Part shown: one piece after another, positions 28,501-40,500 of the stretch
How positions within the stretch are numbered: position 1 is the stretch's first letter
How the letters are laid out: every line of letters begins with the position of its first letter
From: Trachythela sp. YZ-2020
Lineage: Eukaryota > Cnidaria > Anthozoa > Malacalcyonacea > Clavulariidae
Direction: 5' to 3'
Assembly (NCBI GenBank): GCA_016169945.1
Contig: JADLSH010000373.1
Span: forward strand, 744,001-808,000
Length of the DNA stretch: 64,000 nt
Notes under the pieces: model-generated
What the model was told of the DNA's origin: nothing
What the model saw: only the letters and a program-made list of their open reading frames with translations
Databases searched by the model: none
Position numbers and translations under genes: made by a program

Positions 28501-31500
28501 CAAGTATCCGTTGATATCCCGTACAAGATAACAAGAAATACGAAAACAAAAAACATTGAGACAAAGCGGATGAAAAAGGACTATCGCATTGTATATAACA
28601 AACGTGTAATTGTGGATGATTACAAAACATTACCTTATGGATTTTAAATACAAAGAACATTTATATATGTTTAAAATATAGTTAAAAGTTTTCTATGCTT
28701 AATTGTTGTTAAAAGTTTGAAATAAATGTTACAGGATCGTTTGATCTGAAAGTTAATTTCCAATGTTTAGTTTGTGATAATGATCCAAATTCACCCCCGT
28801 TTCTTCTTCTAGCGTTGCGATTTGTTTTTCGTTTTTTCTAGCCAAGTCCCACATCACCATTTCCTTAGCGTTCATACGATAGGTAAAGTTCGGTCCCTGG
28901 GGGGCTCGAGGTACCGATACACCTGTTAATGTTTCCAATATGATTTGCGTCAACATAATTGAGTGCAACGTTGTATTATCGACAAGCGTTGCTGGTATTA
29001 TATTATTCTCTATCAAAAGTCGCATCAAATCCAGAGTTGCCAAATTTCCCTCTTGCGTTATAATTTTATCCGAAAGCCAATACGTTACAATGTTTCTCCA
29101 AACCATGTTGCTTCTTTAAAATGTTTGTTTGATCTGATGAAAATCAGGAACGATACCGGGTTTTTATAGATTTTTCAAATTGTTACATTTTCTGTTTATG
29201 GAGTGACTTTCATTTCGTCAAGAAACTTTCCCATGATATCGTAATCTTCAGAAATATATCCATGCTTGACACATGCATACCAAACCTTTTCAATAAACTC
29301 TTCATTAGTATATACATATCTATCTTCGTCGTCATTATAAACGGGAACCTCTTTCTCAAACTCTTCATCTGTCAAATCGTTTAAGATTTTATTTTCAAAA
29401 CTAGAAGCACACATATTGACACGAAGCACAAGTTGATTCTTAGCCATGAACAGTATGCCGATAGTCATGTTGTGTGCTATGACGCTGTCGAGCGATTATG
29501 ATCAAAATCAGACTTGACGCAGTGTTTTTATAGGGAATGCTTCCACTTGATTTTAGATGTTTATAACCTTACAGAGAAATAAATAACAGGAGAAAGTAAT
29601 TATTGTTTCTGATTTTATTTTAATTACACAGCTTTACAATGTTCATTTAGTGTTTTAGTATAAGAAGTTCTTTTTTCGATTCTTTTACATGTCTTTCTTG
29701 CTTTTTTAATCACCACTTTGGATCGTTTGAACATCGTAGAATAGTTGTCTGTTCGTTTACGTAAGGAGTCCACCATTCTGTGTGATGTGGTTTTATTCTG
29801 ACGCGTAACATTTTTTATGCTTCTCCTATGGCCCAAAATGACTCTTTTTCGATTGTTTCTCTTAACTGGTCCATTGCGTAACGAGCCAAAAACGTTTCTC
29901 TTTGACGAGCTCTTACGGGAACTGTGTTTACTCTTCCCAGACATATTGCAAACTGAAGACACATTTTAAAACCGTGTTACTTTATACAATCATGATTGTT
30001 ACACTTCCTGTTCAGTTACAATAACTTAAAGGTCTCTTGTTTTAGCACCCGTCTCTGATCTGCACAAAAGACAGTTCTCCAATCATTACACGTATACTTG
30101 AGCATTTAATATCAGGTTTAATATCATTCAGGTTTAACTCTAGGTTTAATATCATTCAAACTTTTGGTAAAAGTCTCCATGACATTTGCTTCTGAAATCT
30201 TTTCCAAAGCATGGTCAAAGTATAAACACAACTGCTCATCCTTTTCCATCATGAGGCACTGATGTTGTGTTTGAGACGGATGATCAATGATGCAACCATT
30301 GCAGTTTTCAACAACAAGGCGAGATATAATTGACGCGATTTCTTCAGCGTAACCTTTCAACAGTTTCTTTTCAATACGTTTCTGACGATGATGAAGAACT
30401 AATTCTTTATTGTCAATGTCGAAATGTTTAGACGAACGATACATGATTAGGTCTTTACTTGGCGACTATCAGAGAATGTTTGACAGTTTTTCGTAAGTTG
30501 AAAAGGTTTTATACCACCCGTACAAGTCTGGTATCTTCAGAGTATAGTAGAAGCCACAGTGTAAACATGGGTTACTCTGCTAGCAAAAATCCAAAGATTA
30601 ATAAAAATCATAACAGAAAATGTTTAGAGTCGGTACATTACCAGAAATATGGGACATTTTGCGGCCGCGTTCAGTCAGCGGAAAGTCGCTTGATAATAGA
30701 ATTTAGTAAATTTTTGCTAAATTTTTGAGCAAACACAATGGCGACTACTAGAACTTCAAAGAAAGGCTCTGTCCCGTACAGTGTTCTCAACAATTTGAGT
30801 TCTGTGGATATTCTGATGGACGAAAGAAAGGCAAAGAAAAGGCGCCGGGTAGTTGGCGTTTATGAAGCCGAACGTTTGATCGCGCGAAGAACGGATAAAA
30901 AGGTGCGTTAAAGACATTTCTTAATATCATACAATGACACACTCAGACAAACTATCGATTAAAAACTTGTTATTACAATACCAGCGCCCTAACAGTTGCT
31001 TTTTATATAATATATGTTGAAGTTTCAACCTCGAACATTTCATTTGTTTCAGGAATCTAAATACTTGGTGAAGTGGAAGGGGTTTAGCTCTTTCCAAAAT
31101 ACTTGGGAGCCAGAAGAGCACATTTCTCCAGCTTCTTTCAGGTAAGATCTCCCATAAATTCTCTTTAATATGAAAGTCGCTTTCTGAATATCGTGTAGAA
31201 TATGAATGATTACATATTTCTGTTTAAATTCTCAAGAAATAATAAAAACGGGAAATCTTGTTAATATAAGACCAAATTTAGTCAAAATTTCCATTTATTT
31301 ATATGAAGCAAATTGATGTTAAACCTGTGAAACAAGACATGTTTTGTGATGCATATTCTCTACCCTAGGTACTTTAACAATCCTCATCCCCCATCTGATG
31401 TGGTTGAGGCCTGTGTCGACAGGCTAAGATCTGAGGTGATTCTTGCCTAGAAACACAAATGGCCAGTACAGAAGCTGACTATTGAGTTCAGGCATGATGT

Positions 31501-34500
31501 ATATGGCTCCTTATTTAATGGAAAAGGGAGGTCAGCTGGGCAACGAGTTAGGACATTATTTGAGGAGAAGGACTTCTCAAAATGTAAATTGCCAGCCAAC
31601 TGGAATTGCGTCCATGACCTACATGGAGATGGAGCCAAGGTTAGGTTTCCAGTGAAGATGAGAGCATTCCTAGGTCGCACACCTAGGAATTTTCAAAAAG
31701 TAGGGGAAAAGATCTTGGAAACGCCTTGGTCTCACATGGAAAAAAATTCTTTAACTTTTATTAAAATTGCATCTTCTTGCTCTTAATATCTATCCATTTA
31801 AACTGTATCAATTAAAAAAGCAGGGATCCCACTTTTAAGCTATACCACTTGTGTACTGAGAAGTGTAATGTATATGCATAATTAAACTAGCTTATTTACA
31901 AGATAAATAATTTTGGTCATCTTGCTCGATAGAACTAAATGTTCAAGGTTTTGCATGGATGGATATTTTGAGTGAAAAAGTACAATTTTAAGGCCTAACC
32001 AGGAGCAATTTCAGGAAAGCAACTATAGGCCCTCCACCAGGAATTGAATCTGCGGCCCTGCAATTCCTGCCAGAGGACCTATAGTTGCTTTTCTGCAACT
32101 GTTCCAGGTTAGGTTTTAAAATTGTATATAGTGTATTATTGACATTTTATTGGATAATTATTTCAGTTATGTACATAAAATCTCCCTTGATATACAAAAA
32201 TGTTGAAAATTGTTTATAAATAATATATACATATTTTTATACTAGTACTTTGATTTATAATTTCTTATTCTCATTTTATTTGTCACTAAGCAAAGGTGGC
32301 ACAAGTGGTAAAGTTGCAGCTTCATATTGCTTAACCTTAATGTGTTTAAATATGCTGAAAGTACGACCAGGATTGAACATATTAAAATCTGAAACATTCT
32401 ATGGTTGTAGCCGAGTGCATGACATGGGCCGCATTGGGTTTACTGCATAATTATATCATAGATATAGTAATGTGGCTTGATCATCATACTCTGTTAAGCA
32501 TTAATATTCAGGAAGCTGCCCTTAATTCGCAAATCCTCCCGTAAATAATAGACAAGGGAACATTTGGGCACATTGAGACTTATAATGGATTAATAAGACA
32601 CAGAAAGTTCCCCCCTTGATGAATCAAATTGCCTGGCATCGGACAGAGTAAAATATTTAAGTAGGGTGCATGGCACCTTAATGGTGCCATATTTGAAGAG
32701 AAGTAAACTGTTCCGGGAGGGTGGGCTCACTGGGTTGGTGGAAATAGGGGGTGGGTCACCCGAAAAAAAAAATGGGCGAAAAAGGGTAGGTCGTGCGAAC
32801 ATTTTTGTGAAGGAGAGGTGGGTCATGCAAAAAAATTGACTTTGCTTTTTACCGAGTGAAAAATCACAACATGTACAGCTTTATATGAAATTTAAAATAG
32901 CTTTTATACATTGCAAGTTTTTAATAATTTCTATGTTTATAACCAACCTATTTTAATATATACAAACCAGGCCCGTAGCTGGCCCTCTTTTTTTTGGGGG
33001 GGGCACGTTTCGATATCTGCCGCGTTCGTCAAAATATTTTACCTCTTCCGACAGAAATTATTTCTTTTCTTGTCGACAGAGGGGGGGGGAGGGGGCGGGG
33101 GGCACACATATTTTTCAATTTCTTTTATGGAGGGCCGGGGGGGGGATCACTAGGAAAAAATTCATTCTTTGAGGGTGGGTCACTGGAAATAATTGAGTTG
33201 GAGGGGGTGGGCCATGCTACGGTCCCTCATATATCTCTCCTTGAACCTTTCAAGAAGTTTCAAGGAGAGATATAAGTTCACTTTTCTTCAATTTTGAAAG
33301 TCCTCTTTGATTGATGCCCTTGGTCTTGATCGCTTCTCGTAACTGAACAACTGTGAAGCTGTTGAAATCAACTGAACCAGTTGCAACATCAGCTTGGTCA
33401 TCTTCCTGAATAATGGGAGCTTCTACAAGAGGCCTACTCTTTTTCCTTTTTTGACTGATCTCAACATCCCAGTACTCGCAGTTTCTTTTAGTGTAGCTGG
33501 CCTTATTCCTCTCATGCTTCTTAAGCTCCCACTGCCTACTCTCCAGAAAAGGATGTCTTTTGCCGCGTCCCATTTATTCGATTTTTGAAACAAAATGCTC
33601 TTCGCATCGTCATTGTTTTTCTCGACTCCTTGACCAGTGAACTTTTTGAAGCAACCATGCATTTGCATAAAAAATGGAACATGGTAACACATAATGTGCA
33701 TGTATGGAGTAACATTTGCTTTCTTGTACCCAGTTCGAACATCTCTTATAGAACAGAATAACTCCAGCCACTGTTTTGCTTTTTCAAATACGGTGTTACA
33801 TATGTCACTGGTCAAATTAATATCAGATATTAAATCATAGTATTCCTTGAAATCACACCATATTTTTATTACAGTGGCAGCAGTATCAGAGTGTAGATAA
33901 TTGTGCAACTTGGAAGGCAGTTTGTTTAAAAGCAGCTTTTTCTGTGCACCAACAAGGCTTGTATACTCTAAAACTTTGCTACTTGAGCCATCTGCATTTT
34001 TCTTGTACCAGACAGAAAATGTTACACCAAGTTCATTTACATCTGTAACAAACTTGTTTAATAGTATTCCTTTAGGCTGTCCATTTGGCTTGTTAAAGTC
34101 TTCAATTGCATCCTTTTCCAAAATTTCATCTATAACATTTTGGAGCATTCTGTCCGTTACTCTCAGTAGGAGGTGTAGCTCGTCAGCGACAACATGGTCC
34201 AAATCTATATTGATCAGGGGGGGATTAATGCAGCCACAGTTGGAGCTCTTGCTTTGACATTTCTGCTTAATCTTGTCCAGGGTCCTTTTAAGGTCCCCAG
34301 TATTGTAAAATAACAAATCTTTGTTTGTGTCCCATCTGAATTGCTTGTGGATTTCACACCACAAACATGCATAGTCTGCATTTGCTGAATTCAATCCCAT
34401 GATCATCAACAAGAATTTGTAATCCCCACCCAAAAAAAATTCCAACTTGACTTCCTTCTCGTCAACGAGTATGCTACCTTTCTCAATGAGAGCATTGACC

Positions 34501-37500
34501 TCCTTGAAAAAGTCTGGAAGAGCTGTCTTAAGAGTTGCATAGTCCTCTTTTCCATTAATAATGGCAACAGTTCTGTTACTCTTAGATGACATAACATTAT
34601 CTTGTTGTAGAAGGGCAAATGAAAACATCATAAAATTGGTGGACCGGCTCATACGCGCACCATCACCACTTAACTTTACTTGCACAACACCATCGCTCAA
34701 ACCTGGTTGCTGAGCCAATAGCTCTTGCACATGGTCTCTCAGTGTGGAGGTAAAATTAAGCCTTGCACCAGGATACCCCCGAGTCCTTTCAATGTGGTAT
34801 GTTTTGTTCATTTTTCCTCTCAATTGTTTCACCAGATATGACTTTGGTATATCTTCTGACAATATGGTAAGTTCGTGATAAACCGCATCTCCCACACAAA
34901 ATTTGTCCAAAAGAAAGAGAACTTGTTCAAGTCTTTCTTTATCATTTTCACTTAAATTAGAGGGGGTACCATGGTCTGCAGTGTAATTAATGGAGTAGTT
35001 ACTACCCTCTCCATCTTTCAATTTAATTTGGCTAATTTCAAGGCCAAAGCTCTTAAGAAACCATAAAGCACATTGTGCTTTATTTTTTAAAAGTTGGAGT
35101 TTCCTCCCCGACTGCTTGGCACCAAGTTCGTCGATCTTCCTACCCTGACATTTTAAGGAGTCTCTCTTTTCTAAAGTTTCAATATAGTCTAGCAACTCGT
35201 TGTTTACTTCTTTCAGGTCAGATATTTCCCGTTCCATATTATTTTTCTCCTCAATCATTTCTTTCAATAACTTGTTTCTCTCTGCTTCTAAATCACTGCA
35301 TTTCATCTTGTACTCTTCAAGGTCTTCATTGCTTTTTCTCACATCAGCTTTGACACGGTCAATGGACTCTATCTCTCCCCTTTTGATACTGACTTTATAC
35401 ACCTTGTCATTTAAGAGTGCTCGCTTTCTTCCTTTTGTATGTCCAAAAGCATGTTTTACGGTTGCTGATTGCTTGCGAAGTAATTCCTCTATACGTACGC
35501 TTATTACGACAAACCAAGCATCGGTCACGGTTGAATTCAGTAAATCAACATAATTTACATTTTGGCCGGATGAACTATCATGAATGTTAAACCACAAATT
35601 CAGTAAGGGCCATGGAATCTCCACACAAAGCACAATCTGGTTTGATAAATCCACTTGTCTCCTAACATAACTAAGAGGGGCTTCGGAACTTAATTTTAAT
35701 TGCCAGTCTAACTTTGTCTTCTTGTATTCTTCGAGGATGTCCGACATTTTGATTAAGCCGCGAAAGAAAATTTGAAAAAACCGCGAAATAAACACGGGAA
35801 CGGAGGTCCACAAACACGGAAATAGACTGGGAACGAACCCTTGCTTGTAAACAAAAACATGGCGGCTGAAAAGAGCAAAAAAAACTGCACTATGGCTTGT
35901 CTATTTCGCTCAAAGACAAATTTCAAGACACCATATTGACAACTGTTAGAACAACAAAAAGGCACGTTTTCAAACGATTTTGGAACCAGTTTGCCGTGGA
36001 ATAACCCTCGCTTATTTTAGCTAAATTAACAGTTCAAACATCGCCCAATTCATATCGAGCTCCGCACTTTACATCGCTCGAGAGGATGTTGGACTATTCG
36101 ACGAAGTTTTATCTCATGTGCGACCAAAATTACTATAGATTCTATTGTATAATGCATCGAATTGGCAGTGAAATTGCATCAATCTCGGGAACCTTATTCA
36201 CGTCGCTGCTAACATCGAGCTACGCAACCATGAATTATTTGACCAAAGTAGGTGAAATTTTGATATTTTTGTCATCTCCAATACATTTTATAGTAAAATT
36301 TGGTCGCCATATTGGCGTAATGTGCGCATGCTCGTCGCCATCTTGTCCCATATTTCTGGTAATGATAAGTGTTGGTCGCAATGATCTCAATCTCGAAGGA
36401 CATTTGCAGATGGGATATAACAGTAAAACTATCAAAAACTACAAACCTGTTGAAAACGAAGCATCAGTGGCAATTGAGACTAATGAACCTATTCAAAACG
36501 TCGAAGAATAAAATATTTCTCTCATTCTATGCTCGGACATGGACGAGTACCTGTCTAGTGTCTATTACGATCCAAAACGTTCAGGAGGATATGGTGGAGT
36601 GGATCGTTTGTACAATGACGTGAAAAAGGAGGGGAAATTTGATATTAGCCGTAAGAAAATTAAAGAATGGTTGATGAAACAGGATGCATACACTTTACAT
36701 AAACCTATTCGTCTCAATTTTAAAAGAAACCGTGTGATCGTGGGTGACATCGACCAGCAATGGCAGATGGATTTAGCGGACACGCAGTCCATGCAAAAGT
36801 TTAACGATGGATATCGATATCTGCTCGTTTGCATTGATGTGTTTTCAAAATATGCTTGGGTAGTTCCTTTGAAAAATAAAACAGGTCCTTCTCTGGTTGA
36901 AGCTTTCAAAATCATTTTGTCTTCTGGACGCAAGCCTGAAAAGATCATGACTGATCAAGGAACAGAGTTTTTAAACAAACATTTTCGAGCGTTGATGAAA
37001 GAAGAAGACATAGAACTGTATAACACGTACAACGAAACGAAAGCCTCTATCGTGGAACGTTTGATTCGTACTCTGAAGACGAAGATGTGGCGATACTTTA
37101 CAGCGAAGAAAACAATGAGATACATTGACATGTTGCCTGATTTAGTGTATTCTTACAATCATAGTGTTCATCGCAGTATTAAAACAAGACCAGCAGATGT
37201 TACTGTTGAAAACGAAAAGAAAGTGTGGCACACTTTGTATGATGATCATAATGCTGTGAAAAATGTAAAGTATAAGTTTAAGATTGGTGATCAAGTTAGA
37301 ATTAGTAAAATCAAACGTAAATTTGAAAAAGGTTACTTGCCAAATTTCTCAAAAGAAATCTTTACCATAAGCAAACAAGTGCCTCGTGATCCTCCCGTGT
37401 ATAAGTTGAAAGATTATGATGACGAAGAACTGAAAGGAACGTTTTACGAGAAAGAGTTGCAAAAGGTTATCAAGCAGGATGACGTCTACGAAGTTGAGAA

Positions 37501-40500
37501 AGTTTTGAAGAAACGTGGTAGAGGCAAAAATGTACAATATCTTGTAAAATGGTTAGGGTACCCGAACAAGTTTAATTCGTGGGTACCTGCTTCTCAAATA
37601 AATAAGATTTAAACCAGCGTCTGTGTTGTGTGTCTTTTATTCATACTTTACTAGTGGCAATGAGTGGAACACATTTTTATCTTACGCTTCCTAGCAATGC
37701 ATCCCTGGGTGTCTTTCCCGATAACAAAACGACTAGTTATCGTGTAAAATTACCACAAACCATTGATTTGAATGGCGATTGGGAAGTTGGTTTGTATTCC
37801 ATCTCTTACCCTAACTCATGGTATACTTTAGCAAGGGGAATCGACAGTCATATCTATTGCGCGGACAGAAGCGGATATTTTTTGGTGACAATTATTGATT
37901 ACGGTTACTACGAAACCATGCAAGATCTTATCAAAGCCATCAAAAGGGAGATAAAGGGGGTATGGCGAACGCGAAAATGTATACATTTTTAGAGAAAAAT
38001 CTTGTTCCTAGGCCACTGCTTGTATGCATGCATAAGTTAACACACGGAATAACGTTTGGAATAATTTATTTTTAAAAGTATTATAACAATTTTACACAAA
38101 TATTAAACAGTTCTTAAACATATTGTCCAGCTTCTACAGTGTTCTCCAGTTTCGATCGTTTGACCTTGTAAACTGTTCCATCCTCCGCTAGCAGGAGTTT
38201 ACGTTTTAGTCCCTTGTGTTGCACTGGCTTAACATCCACCACTTTGACCACACTTCGTTTCTTCTTCGCAGGCAACAACGGCACTTCCTCGTAGTCCAGT
38301 ACACCAGCCCAATCTCCGCGTTGCACTATCTTACATACAGCAAACTTCTTCCTGGTCTGCGATAACTTTGTTTTGGATATTGTTATTTTACACATCTGCG
38401 TTAACTGCTCTTTCTTTTCTTCTAAATACTCTCCAGCCTGGTAGGTTGTGTGATCATCCAGTTGATGTACTTTTCTCCAAATTGGGTTTTTGCCTCTCGC
38501 ATGGCCATGACGTTGTAGGATCCCAGAGGCAGATCTTTAAGATGGATAATTTTGTTGCCGTAGAAAGCGCTGCTATAATTTTCCAAGAGCTGCAATTTCT
38601 TCCTTTTCTCCGCTATGGCATCTTCGAAAGGCTTTCGGTTCTCCTGGATTACTTTTGCGGCTTCGCCAGCCATATCTTTCTATTGCTCATTTCGCTCTTT
38701 TCCCTCGGGGGTGTTGCACTGTTTAACTGGTAATTTAACGTCCAGAAGGTCTGCTCGGCATAGTTCCATGTCAATCTTACATGTTTTGCTTCCTTTTACG
38801 TGCGCGAGAAGAGGTGTACAGTTTTCGTGGGCAACAAACCCTGCTTTCTCCAATAGTTATACATTATCTTCTTTGCTTCCTTCGTTCCAGCTGTAGATGC
38901 CACCTTTGGACACTAGCCTTGTCGTAAAGTCTGCATTTCCATCTTTACGGTTTTTAAAATATCGTGTTCCGGAAATGTCTACGTATACATCTTTGGTCTT
39001 AGTCTTGCCTTTCTTACTTATAGCTTTACTTCGATCGCACACTTCGATGACATCCAGAGGTAGGCTAGCACCGAGGGTTAGGTTGGAAAGGCACCACTGT
39101 TCTTTCTCTGACCAATGCTCCACAAACTGCCCGCTTCTGTTCTTTGTCATCTCGTTGTACGCATAGACGACAAAACCAACATCGCCTGTTCTATTTATGA
39201 CAACCAAACTGTGCAACATGGAGTCACAGTAAGCTTTCCAAGTGTCCGAGAACGTTGTAGAATAAACTAGTGTAGGAGGTCACATACTCTGTAATGCGTA
39301 GAAGGGTATTCTCCATAATGTTGTCACTGGGAACATTATCCTTGCAATAAAACGTGACTTCTGCCCGAGTCAAACCACGATCTTTAGCCAAATCGCGAGC
39401 GTTCGCCAGTCGTGTATCTTTTTGGCAAACCCAGTCCTTCCAGTGTTGACCGACAGTTTCTCGAACACTTTTGCTTTCCAGCATTTGTGCCATTTTGTTG
39501 TAAATTTTACACCGGGTCGTCACACCTCGCACAGTTTCCACATACGTAAGACAGTTGTTACCAACCTGGTCGGTATTGTCCAGAATTGTTCGGTCCGCAT
39601 CTTTCGCACTTCCTTGGACACGAAATCCTTTCTTCGTTGTCAGATGCTGGATGACTTCGTCCTTGTCAAAACTGCCTGCGTAATCCATGGTGACGTCAAT
39701 ATCTTTTAAGGAGATATTTCTTATCTTGTACTCGTCGGTTCTTAAAAAGTTGAGAACATCGGTGTATTCCTTGTCTGCACAGGCAATTTTAAATTCTTGT
39801 ACATAATAGACAGTTTTTTTAGTCTCTCTGGATTTAAGGCGACCGTATACTTTATCCAAATCGGCCCCTTTTAACTCTTCCTTCAGGGGTGACAAGGCGA
39901 TCGCTTTGACTTTGCATTTTTGCAGGCCATAGCGGTCGAGCATATCTAGAATATGTTTGTTAACATGGCCGACTTCCGTGTAGGTCTTCTTTGCCGTCAC
40001 GAAGTAATCGGGAACGTAGACATAGAACAAAAAGTTGTCCACAAACTTGTCACTGCATGGCGAGAAGCCAATACCACCTTGCTTGCCATAAGTGTTAAAA
40101 TTAACACAACCAGTTCTGTTAAGGGAGTTTTCTTTAGCAATCTTCTCCAAGACCACAGTACTCTTGTTGGATCGACCAAGAATAGCACGACGAGAAAAAA
40201 GACCAAGAGCTTGCATATTGCCAAGATGACTTGTAGATTTCAAGAGAGATGTTCACAGCACCAAGTTGTGACACAGAATGAGGAAAAAACTGCGAAGGGC
40301 GCTTTATATAACGCATTTTTTTTCGTGACGTCACAATAGTGGAGCGAAACAAGCCTAGGCATGCCTATGTTAGGACGTCTAGTCAGCAAACGGGCCATCG
40401 GGCCACATAGTGCCTAATAGGGCCAAAACGGGCGTAAACGGGCCAAATAAAATGTCTTACACAAGTGAAAAATGAGTCAATTATTAGTAGGAACTCGTTG

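Larger units (their letters stand above)
22444..28647 (+). pseudogene. Polinton protein-primed DNA polymerase B, disrupted
   Basis: Family B polymerase that copies the element from a protein primer. ATG 22,444. The N-terminal part is in one frame to about 22,920, then a frameshift. Zn-binding Cys pairs lie at 23,550-23,870; exonuclease motifs FFDFEC and [12 protein letters not shown] near 23,980 and 24,140. A deletion with frame change occurs near 24,366. A hAT element interrupts it at 24,704-25,961. Introns 26,062-26,938, 27,231-27,307 and 27,877-27,961 (GT...AG) join in frame. Polymerase motifs DYSSLYPW (A), KLMLNSFWG (B) and YYDTDSVIF (C) are all intact. Ends at TAA 28,647. Domain order and TLYP-type motifs make the Polinton assignment secure. 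The frameshift, deletion and insertion make it non-functional. Confidence 0.93.
30636..36364. mobile_element. 5.7-kb TIR transposon with chromodomain gene and coiled-coil/DDE-like/SAP gene
   Basis: Ends cattaccagaaatatgggaca and tgtcccatatttctggtaatg are a perfect 21-bp inverted repeat. Two convergent genes lie inside: a spliced chromodomain gene (30,738-31,786, plus) and a long transposase-like gene (33,250-35,747, minus). It interrupts a small Polinton gene. The target duplication is not clear (TA is possible). Superfamily not recognised. Confidence 0.8.

Noticed and set aside
33901..35553. Plus-strand ORFs of 90-118 codons opposite the transposase-like gene
   Set aside because: Antisense shadows of the long minus-strand frame.
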